From positions 1 to 5,395 of the forward strand of contig JAGBIR010000208.1 of the NCBI GenBank assembly GCA_017934845.1: a stretch of 5,395 nucleotides of DNA, in the 5' to 3' direction. A program made the translations under genes and the position numbers. Within the stretch, counting starts at the first letter, position 1; every line of letters starts with the position of its first letter. Under the pieces are notes generated by a model that was not told where the DNA came from, did not search any database, and was given only the letters and a program-made list of their open reading frames with translations. Below, piece after piece: positions 1 through 5,395 of this stretch. The stretch comes from Alistipes sp. Its GTDB lineage: Bacteria > Bacteroidota > Bacteroidia > Bacteroidales > Rikenellaceae.

Positions 1-17
1 AAAATAAACAGGTTAAA

Positions 18-998
18 ATGAACTCTTGGGGAGATATATTCAGAATTACACTTTGGGGCGAGTCGCACGGAGCACAGGTAGGCGTAAGCATCGATGGTGT
101 TCCCGCAGGCATACCCCTCTCGGAGGAGGATTTTATGGCCGATTTGGAGCGTCGCAAGGCTGGTGCAGCAGGTACTACACCACGCAAGGAGAGCGACCTT
201 CCACACATCGTATCAGGTCTTTATAACGGCTACACGACAGGTTCTCCGCTCACCATAGAGTTTCTTAACGAAAATACCCGTTCCGGCGATTATTCTGCAC
301 TTACAGAGCATCCACGCCCGTCACACGCCGATTTGGTTGCACGCCAAAAGTGGAATGGCTATAACGACCCGCGTGGCGGAGGGCACTTCTCGGGACGCAT
401 TACTTTGGGCTTGGTTGCTGCAGGTGTTGTAGCAAAGCATATTCTTGGCAACGAAGTAGTTTTCAATACCGACATAGTGGAAATTGGCGGCTCACGCGAC
501 CGCACGCAGTTTGATGCGATCATCGAAAATGCGCGTATGGAGCAGGACTCCGTTGGTGGCATCATCGAGTGTCGCGTAAGTGGTATTCCAAGTGGTTGGG
601 GCGAGCCATTCTTCGACTCGGTGGAGAGTCAGATAGCCCATCTGCTGTTCTCCGTACCGGCCGTTAAGGGTGTTGAGTTTGGCGCAGGTTTCGCATGCTC
701 GGGTATGCGCGGAGCCGAGCATAACGATATGATTCTTGACAAAGAGGGCCACACAGCAACCAACCACGCGGGAGGCGTAGTAGGAGGTATAAGCAATGGT
801 AATGAGATTGTTGTACGCGTTGCAGTAAAGCCTACCGCATCTATTTCGCGCGAACAGCATACTTTCAACTTTGCAAGCCAGAGCATCGAGCCCCTAACAA
901 TCAAGGGTCGTCACGACGTATGTATTGCGTTGCGCGCAGCCGTTGTTGCAGAGGCTGCCGTAGCAATTGCCTTGGCCGATCTTAAACTACGCGCATAG
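18..998 (+). CDS. aroC: Chorismate synthase (complete, short form)
   Basis: Chorismate synthase converts 5-enolpyruvylshikimate-3-phosphate to chorismate in the cytoplasm, using reduced FMN. It is the last step of the shikimate pathway, before aromatic amino acids, folate and quinones. All three family signatures are visible: GESHGAQVGVSIDGVP at residues 14-29 with the conserved His17; RGGGHFSGR at 119-127; and GRHDVCIALRAAVVAEA at 297-313. RPSHAD at 100-105 supplies the second conserved histidine (His103), and Asp300 matches the conserved aspartate of the third signature. At 326 residues it is shorter than the usual 350-360. The missing part lies mainly after residue 143, where Escherichia and Bacteroides forms carry a longer linker, so this looks like a natural compact subtype and not a truncation. 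The ATG at 18 gives the canonical N-terminus; an AGG at 10-12 is a weak possible ribosome site. prmC follows after 3 bases. Identification is very secure. Confidence 0.97.
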   Translation: MNSWGDIFRITLWGESHGAQVGVSIDGVPAGIPLSEEDFMADLERRKAGAAGTTPRKESDLPHIVSGLYNGYTTGSPLTIEFLNENTRSGDYSALTEHPRPSHADLVARQKWNGYNDPRGGGHFSGRITLGLVAAGVVAKHILGNEVVFNTDIVEIGGSRDRTQFDAIIENARMEQDSVGGIIECRVSGIPSGWGEPFFDSVESQIAHLLFSVPAVKGVEFGAGFACSGMRGAEHNDMILDKEGHTATNHAGGVVGGISNGNEIVVRVAVKPTASISREQHTFNFASQSIEPLTIKGRHDVCIALRAAVVAEAAVAIALADLKLRA

Positions 999-1001
999 GC
1001 T

Positions 1002-1859
1002 ATGCGCAAATCGAGAGCCGACATAGTTAGTTACTTGAGCCAGCGGATGGAGCCACTCTATCCGCTACGCGAGTGTCAAACCATAGCCCGTATGGTGGCA
1101 GCTCACATCGAGGGGTGTAGCACAATGCTCTACCTCACAGATCAGCGTCAAGAGGTTGAACTGGAGGACATCGAAGAGGTTGCCGATAAGCTTGCTCAGG
1201 GGTGTCCCGTGCAGTATGTTTTGGGGTATGCCGACTTCTGCGACCACCGCTTTACGGTCCGCGAGGGGGTGTTAATTCCGCGTCCCGAAACCGAGGAGTT
1301 GGTCGATTGGATTATCTCGCATGCAAAGGGAGTTGCTTCGCCTCGCATATTGGATGTTTGCACAGGCAGTGGTTGCATTGCCATATCGTTAAAACTTGCA
1401 CTTGCAGGGAGCAGCGTAACAGCAATAGACCTATCGCCAGATGCTTTAGCAATTGCCCGCGAGAATGCCCGGCAATTGGAAGCTGATATTGAGATTCTTT
1501 GTGACGATGCGTTGGACCAATTACCATCACTCGACGAAAGAGAGTTCGATTTTATTGTGTCGAATCCTCCCTACATACCTTCGTCGGAGCGTGCGCAGAT
1601 GCATCGTAACGTAACGGAGTACGAGCCATCGATGGCACTGTTTGTTTCGGATGATGACCCGCTGATTTTTTATCGTTCGATTGCTCGCGCAGCAAAACGA
1701 CTACTCAAAGCTGGCGGAGAGCTATTTTTCGAGGTACATCACCTTTGGGCAGAAGCTACTGCCGAGATGCTCCGCGGGGAGGGCTTCTTAGATGTCGAGA
1801 TTCGTCGCGACGGTTTTGATAAACAGAGAATGATATGTTGCCAAAAGCAAACAAAATAA
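1002..1859 (+). CDS. prmC: Peptide chain release factor N5-glutamine methyltransferase PrmC (HemK)
   Basis: PrmC methylates, from S-adenosylmethionine, the glutamine of the GGQ motif in release factors RF1 and RF2, which improves translation termination. The 285 residues match the family's usual 275-290. An N-terminal helical domain (about 1-85) should recognise the release factor and ends near QYVLG at 71-75. The family motif IPRPETEELV (92-101) follows. The Rossmann methyltransferase fold then shows motif I, DVCTGSGCIAI (118-128), an acidic strand end AIDLSPDA (141-148), and the diagnostic NPPY at 188-191, which holds the substrate glutamine. Motif I has Cys120 where glycine is common; the two glycines of TGSG are kept, so activity is expected. 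The start lies 3 bases after the aroC stop without a clear Shine-Dalgarno, so reinitiation is plausible. The last 25 bases overlap recX. NPPY is shared with other amide and adenine methyltransferases, but the IPRPETE motif and the length make PrmC the firm choice. Confidence 0.96.
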   Translation: MRKSRADIVSYLSQRMEPLYPLRECQTIARMVAAHIEGCSTMLYLTDQRQEVELEDIEEVADKLAQGCPVQYVLGYADFCDHRFTVREGVLIPRPETEELVDWIISHAKGVASPRILDVCTGSGCIAISLKLALAGSSVTAIDLSPDALAIARENARQLEADIEILCDDALDQLPSLDEREFDFIVSNPPYIPSSERAQMHRNVTEYEPSMALFVSDDDPLIFYRSIARAAKRLLKAGGELFFEVHHLWAEATAEMLRGEGFLDVEIRRDGFDKQRMICCQKQTK

Positions 1860-2362
1860 AACAACCCAAGCAGAAGAGTGCCGATGAGGCCCTGCAGTCA
1901 CTGATGCGATTGTGCGCACGCGCCGAACGTTCATCGGGCGATGCTCTGCGTCTTATGGCGCGTTGGGGTGTGCCCTCAACCGAGCGACCGAAGGTCCTTA
2001 AAAGACTTATCGACGAGCGTTTTATCGACGATAGACGTTATGCCGATGCCTTCATCCGCGAGAAGATAAATTTAAGCGCGTGGGGTGAGTATAAGATAAA
2101 GGCTACGTTGCGAACAAAGGGTATCGATGAGCACACTATAAGCGAGGCTCTTTCCGAAGCTACGTCACTAAACTCTACCGAACGCCTAAACGAACGTCTG
2201 CAAAGAAAATTGCGTACCACAAAGGCCCCGACTGCCTACCAGTTAAAGGCAAAGCTCATACGCTATGGTGCATCGTTAGGTTATCCGATGGATGCTGTAA
2301 TAGAGTGCGTCGAGAGCCTTATGAACGACTTAAACATTGATTCAGAATGCGATTTAGACTAA
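1835..2362 (+). CDS. recX: Regulatory protein RecX (RecA modulator)
   Basis: RecX proteins bind RecA filaments and usually inhibit their extension, limiting recombination and SOS activity. The 175 residues fit the family, which is made of short three-helix repeats. The best match is at 31-100: the serine-containing first helix near ERSSGDALRLMARWGVP (31-47), then a second helix ending in FIDDRRYADAFIREK (63-77), which is the typical RecX hallmark, then WGEYKIKATLRTKGID (83-98), the family's 'G..KI...L..KGI' element. A further repeat is recognisable at 130-165 (YQLKAKLIRYGASLGYP). The first 15 residues are lysine-rich and unlike the core. The ATG at 1835 lies inside prmC in another frame, downstream of the purine-rich AAACAGAGA (1821-1829). 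No other in-frame ATG precedes the core, so the 25-base overlap is probably real. The 3' end overlaps the peptidase gene by 16 bases. recA is not in this window, so RecA control is inferred from the family. Confidence 0.93.
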   Translation: MLPKANKIKQPKQKSADEALQSLMRLCARAERSSGDALRLMARWGVPSTERPKVLKRLIDERFIDDRRYADAFIREKINLSAWGEYKIKATLRTKGIDEHTISEALSEATSLNSTERLNERLQRKLRTTKAPTAYQLKAKLIRYGASLGYPMDAVIECVESLMNDLNIDSECDLD

Positions 2363-4092
2363 ATATTTTATACTTCATATTTTTTCTTCTTCCCCTTGCA
2401 ATTCAGGCGCAAGAGTTAGACCCGACATACTACGACTATCCGCTACGCGATGTGGCAGGATACTACTCATCGAATTTCGGAGAGATGCGCTCAAATCACT
2501 TCCATTCGGGTGTGGATTTCAAGACCGATGGCGTTGAGGGTAAACCTGTTGTGGCGGTTGCCGATGGCTATGTGAGCCGTATTTTCCAATCGCCTTCGGG
2601 TTATGGGTTGGCACTCTACATCACGCATCCCAATGGCACGACATCGGTATATGGCCATCTGTCGCGCTTCCGTGCGGATATAGCAAAGTATGTCTTTCAG
2701 GAGCGTCATCGCCAGCGCAAGCATCGCGTTGACCTCTATTGCAAGCCCGAACAGTTTCCCGTAAAGCGCGGCGAGGAGATTGCCCGTTCGGGTAATAGTG
2801 GCTCGTCGGGCGGGCCTCATCTGCATTTCGAGATTCGTCGCACGGCCAGCCAAAAGACGCTCAACATAATTGCTGCAGGAGTCATCACGCCCAAAGATGA
2901 TATACGCCCGATGATTCGCAAACTCCACTACTTCGAGGTCGATACCGTCGATGGTGTAGCTCGTCAAAGCCGCGCACAGAGCTACGAGGTGCGTCGCTCG
3001 GAGGGTGCTATGTATGTCCTTACGCAAGGCTCAACCATAAAGGTTGGGCGCAACGGCTATTTCGTTGTAGAGGTTACAGACCGCAAAAACGACACACAGA
3101 ATACCTATGGCGTTTACCATATTGTCGCATCGATTGACGATGAGCCATTCTTCGAATATCGCAACGATGGCTTTACGTTCGATATAACGCGCTACTGCAA
3201 TGCGGTGGCCTACTACCCCATTCAGCGCAGTTCTCGCAACGAGGCAATACGTCTGGCTCATCAGAGAGGTAGCATAAAGCACTTCTACCCCACGCTGGTC
3301 GATAATGGCGCGATAAGGGTTTCAGCCGGCGAGAAACGTTCGATTCGCATAACGGCGACCGACGATTGCCTAAACACCTCGACACTGGAGTTCGACATCG
3401 TAGGCAAGGCCGACGAGGAGTGCTTCACATCCGACAAGCGAGCTACGGCCGCAACAGCACACTACAATCGCCCATTCTCTGCTGAGTTTGATAATCGCCT
3501 AAAGGTCGAGATTCCCGCGGGAGCGTTGTACGAATCAACCGACATCGAACTGCGCAAGGCCGACATTGCAATCAAAGCCGACAGCAGTATTGTCCTCTTG
3601 TCGGAGGCTTATACTGTGGGTAGCAAGAATATACCATTGCATAAGTCGATGAGCGTTACGCTCAACCATTTTGTCGAGAATAAGGCGTTAGAGGCCCGCA
3701 CCGCGCTGGCCACAGTAAGCGACAAGGGCACACTCACCTATGCCGGAGGAAAGTACCACGAGGGCAGAGTACGGCTCAATACGCGTTCGTTCGGCACATT
3801 CTGTATAGTTGCCGATGCTACGGCACCAACCATTACGCCTCAATTTGTCGAGGGTGCCGACTGCACATCACGACGCACCATATCGTTCCGCTTAAAGGAT
3901 AACTTCTCGGGCGTAGCGTCATATACAGCCACTATTGACGACAGGTGGGTAGCCATAGACTTCTCGCGCGGCAAAGCATCGATAAACCTTGCAGACGAGG
4001 GTATTACGGGAGGTGTAGTACACAAAATAAAATTCGTCGCGACCGACTCGTGTGGCAACCGCACCGAATGGCAAGGCTCGATAAAGAGATAG
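2347..4092 (+). CDS. Secreted M23 (LytM-type) zinc metallopeptidase with long beta-rich C-terminal region
   Basis: This is probably a peptidoglycan endopeptidase, or a scaffold of that fold, acting in the periplasm. A Sec signal peptide covers residues 1-21: basic MRFR, a hydrophobic core, then AIQAQ. There is no lipobox cysteine. The M23 domain starts soon after, at about 47-165. Its ligands look complete: HFHSGVD gives His53 and Asp57, YGHL gives His104, and GPHLHFEIR gives His158 and His160. By LytM precedent His53, Asp57 and His160 would bind zinc, with His104 and His158 catalytic, so it is not a degenerate EnvC/NlpD-type domain. A basic insertion of about 30 residues (109-138) separates YGHL from the VKRGEEIARSGN strand. 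The remaining roughly 400 residues appear beta-rich: an Ig-like segment (232-353), a middle domain with KVEIPAGALYESTDIEL (386-402) reminiscent of ZU5-like folds, and a second Ig-like segment (494-581). The start overlaps recX by 16 bases and is fixed by the signal peptide. Peptidase class is firm; the cleaved bond is not known. Confidence 0.9.
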   Translation: MRFRLNILYFIFFLLPLAIQAQELDPTYYDYPLRDVAGYYSSNFGEMRSNHFHSGVDFKTDGVEGKPVVAVADGYVSRIFQSPSGYGLALYITHPNGTTSVYGHLSRFRADIAKYVFQERHRQRKHRVDLYCKPEQFPVKRGEEIARSGNSGSSGGPHLHFEIRRTASQKTLNIIAAGVITPKDDIRPMIRKLHYFEVDTVDGVARQSRAQSYEVRRSEGAMYVLTQGSTIKVGRNGYFVVEVTDRKNDTQNTYGVYHIVASIDDEPFFEYRNDGFTFDITRYCNAVAYYPIQRSSRNEAIRLAHQRGSIKHFYPTLVDNGAIRVSAGEKRSIRITATDDCLNTSTLEFDIVGKADEECFTSDKRATAATAHYNRPFSAEFDNRLKVEIPAGALYESTDIELRKADIAIKADSSIVLLSEAYTVGSKNIPLHKSMSVTLNHFVENKALEARTALATVSDKGTLTYAGGKYHEGRVRLNTRSFGTFCIVADATAPTITPQFVEGADCTSRRTISFRLKDNFSGVASYTATIDDRWVAIDFSRGKASINLADEGITGGVVHKIKFVATDSCGNRTEWQGSIKR

Positions 4093-4138
4093 GCCAAGCG
4101 ACAAAACTGAAATTGCAAAAACTTAAAACTATATACCT
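4093..4138 (+). other. Intergenic spacer between peptidase and GH92 genes
   Basis: This 46-base, A-rich gap is the only gap of note inside the window. No stem-loop followed by a T-run is visible, so there is no support for an intrinsic terminator after the peptidase gene. A Bacteroidota-type promoter (TTTG, then TAnnTTTG about 20 bases later) is not seen; the nearest pieces are ATTG at 4112-4115 and TATA at 4132-4135, which do not fit the consensus. No Shine-Dalgarno precedes the downstream ATG, as is common in this phylum. The glycosidase gene may therefore be read from the upstream transcript, or from an unrecognised promoter. Confidence 0.5.
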
Positions 4139-5395
4139 ATGCTAAAGAAATTAATGCTGATTCTATTCTCTGCGACGGCTCTCTCGGCCCTTGCACAGCA
4201 GAGTGATTTTTCGCCCGTTGATTATGTGAATCCGCTGGTCGGAACACACTCTACGTTCGAGCTCTCGACAGGCAACACCTACCCCGCCATCGCACGCCCG
4301 TGGGGAATGAACTTCTGGACTCCGCAAACGGGTAAGATAGGCGACGGCTGGACCTATATGTACACCGCCACAAAGCTGCGTGGATTCAAGCAAACGCACC
4401 AACCATCGCCATGGATTAACGACTATGGTCAGTTTGCACTAATGCCCGTTGTTGGTCGCCCCGAGTTCGACCAAGACCGTCGCGCAAGCTGGTTTTCACA
4501 CAAGGGCGAGCAGGCTACGCCATACTACTACAAGGTATATCTTGCCGAGTGGGATGTCGTCACCGAGTTTGCACCGACCGACCGCGCCGCGCTGTTCCGT
4601 TTTACTTTCCCCGAGAGTGACAAATCGTTCATCGTAGTGGATGCCTTCGATGGTGGCTCATACATCCGCATCGACAAGGAGAATAACCGCATCGTGGGTT
4701 ATACCACACGCAATTCAGGAGGTGTAGCGCAGAATTTCCGTAACTATTTTATCGTAGAGTTCGACAAACCCTTCCAATACGAGGCTACCTTCTGCAACGG
4801 CAAACTCGACGAGGGTGTAGCCACCCAGCAGAGCAATCACGTAGGTGCCGTAATTGGTTTCCCGACAGCTAAAGGCGAGGCCGTTCACGCCCGCGTAGCA
4901 TCTTCGTTCATCAGCGAGGAGCAGGCCATGCTTAACCTTAAGGAGTTGGGTGACAAATCATTGGAGCAGGTAGCCGACGAGGGACGCAAGGCTTGGAACG
5001 ACGTTTTGGGCCGCATAGAGGTTAGCGGTGGCAACCTCGACCAGATGCGTATGTTCTATTCGGCACTCTACCGAGCAACACTCTTCCCGCTAAAGCATCA
5101 CGAGATTGACGCCGAAGGCAACATCGTGCACTATAGTCCCCACAACGGCAAGGTCGAGAATGGCTATTTCTATACAGGCACAGGCTTCTGGGACACCTTC
5201 CGCAGCCTCTTCCCGCTATTGAACGTTCTCTATCGCGACGAGAATCAGAAGATGCAGGAGGGTTTCGTAAACGTCTATCGCGAGAGCGGATTCTATCCCG
5301 AGTGGTCGAGCCCCGGCCATCGCTGGTGCATGATTGGCAATAACTCGGCTTCGGTATTGGCCGACGCCTGGCTGAAGGGCGTTAAGGTCGAAGAT
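4139..5395 (+). CDS. Secreted GH92 alpha-mannosidase (partial, 3' end beyond window)
   Basis: GH92 enzymes are calcium-dependent exo-acting alpha-mannosidases that remove mannose from N-glycans or mannans by an inverting mechanism. The frame is open from the ATG at 4139 to the window end (419 codons); full members usually have about 720-780 residues, so a little over half is present. Residues 1-19 form a Sec signal peptide (MLKK, hydrophobic core, SALA before QQ) with no lipobox cysteine, so a periplasmic or secreted product is expected. Family marks follow: DYVNPLVGT (28-36), GNTYPAIARPWGMNFWTPQTG (starting at 45), RGFKQTHQPSPWINDYG (81-97), then the start of the alpha/alpha barrel with FYSALYRATLFPL (306-318), TGTGFWDTFRSLFPLL (346-361), and GFYPEWSSPGHRWCMIGNN (starting at 384). 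The general acid glutamate and base aspartates known from BT3990 lie further C-terminal and cannot be checked. The linkage cleaved (alpha-1,2, -1,3, -1,4 or -1,6) cannot be read from this part. No SusC/SusD genes are visible. Confidence 0.94.
   Translation, partial: MLKKLMLILFSATALSALAQQSDFSPVDYVNPLVGTHSTFELSTGNTYPAIARPWGMNFWTPQTGKIGDGWTYMYTATKLRGFKQTHQPSPWINDYGQFALMPVVGRPEFDQDRRASWFSHKGEQATPYYYKVYLAEWDVVTEFAPTDRAALFRFTFPESDKSFIVVDAFDGGSYIRIDKENNRIVGYTTRNSGGVAQNFRNYFIVEFDKPFQYEATFCNGKLDEGVATQQSNHVGAVIGFPTAKGEAVHARVASSFISEEQAMLNLKELGDKSLEQVADEGRKAWNDVLGRIEVSGGNLDQMRMFYSALYRATLFPLKHHEIDAEGNIVHYSPHNGKVENGYFYTGTGFWDTFRSLFPLLNVLYRDENQKMQEGFVNVYRESGFYPEWSSPGHRWCMIGNNSASVLADAWLKGVKVED

Noticed and set aside
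1..17. Possible end of an upstream gene or a promoter before aroC
   Set aside because: Only 17 A-rich bases precede the aroC start. The TAA at 5-7 could be a stop codon, but nothing upstream is available to judge it.
492..860. 122-codon open frame on the - strand over aroC
   Set aside because: It is antisense to a conserved part of chorismate synthase, overlaps a second antisense frame, and has no recognisable motif.
1202..1486. 94-codon + strand frame inside prmC
   Set aside because: It is an out-of-frame reading across the PrmC IPRPETE and SAM-binding motifs and has no family resemblance.
2491..3027. 178-codon open frame on the - strand, antisense to the M23 domain
   Set aside because: It lies wholly over a strongly supported gene with intact catalytic motifs. 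Its translation shows no recognisable domain and looks like the low-complexity reverse reading of a GC-moderate gene.
3840..4118. 92-codon open frame on the - strand over the end of the peptidase gene
   Set aside because: It covers the conserved second Ig-like segment in antisense and shows no domain, signal peptide or ribosome site.
4093..4138. Possible promoter or terminator in the gap before the GH92 gene
   Set aside because: No TAnnTTTG element with a TTTG about 20 bases upstream, and no hairpin with a T-run, could be found. AT-richness alone is not enough.
4163..4402. 79-codon - strand frame, and a 62-codon + strand frame at 4449-4637
   Set aside because: Both fall inside the GH92 reading frame, which is open throughout and carries clear family motifs.

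Overview
This window reads as a compact stretch of chromosome from a member of the Bacteroidota, most likely order Bacteroidales and possibly a gut Alistipes/Rikenellaceae-like lineage. The reasons are a secreted GH92 alpha-mannosidase, the prmC-recX pairing, mostly absent Shine-Dalgarno sequences with A-rich leaders, and moderate GC. The taxonomic call is inference from protein style and was not tested by a search.

All five genes lie on the + strand. Bases 18-4092 carry four genes almost without gaps: aroC (chorismate synthase), prmC (release-factor glutamine methyltransferase), recX (RecA modulator) and a secreted M23 (LytM-type) metallopeptidase. aroC and prmC are 3 bases apart, prmC and recX overlap by 25 bases, and recX and the peptidase gene overlap by 16. 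This suggests one transcript with coupled translation. A 46-base gap without an evident terminator or promoter leads to the fifth gene, a GH92 glycosidase with a signal peptide. It runs off the right edge after 419 codons, before the expected catalytic residues.

The first three genes are housekeeping functions: aromatic amino acid precursor synthesis, translation termination and recombination control. The last two act outside the cytoplasm, one probably on peptidoglycan and the other on mannose-containing glycans. No RNA gene, mobile element, CRISPR array or phage-like segment was seen, and no stretch above 50 bases is gene-free apart from what the window edges hide.

No new system is evident. 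The points most worth a second look are the short AroC, which resembles the form I associate with Clostridia more than the Bacteroides form; the peptidase's two related C-terminal beta-domains flanking a different middle domain; and the overlapping prmC-recX-peptidase junctions.
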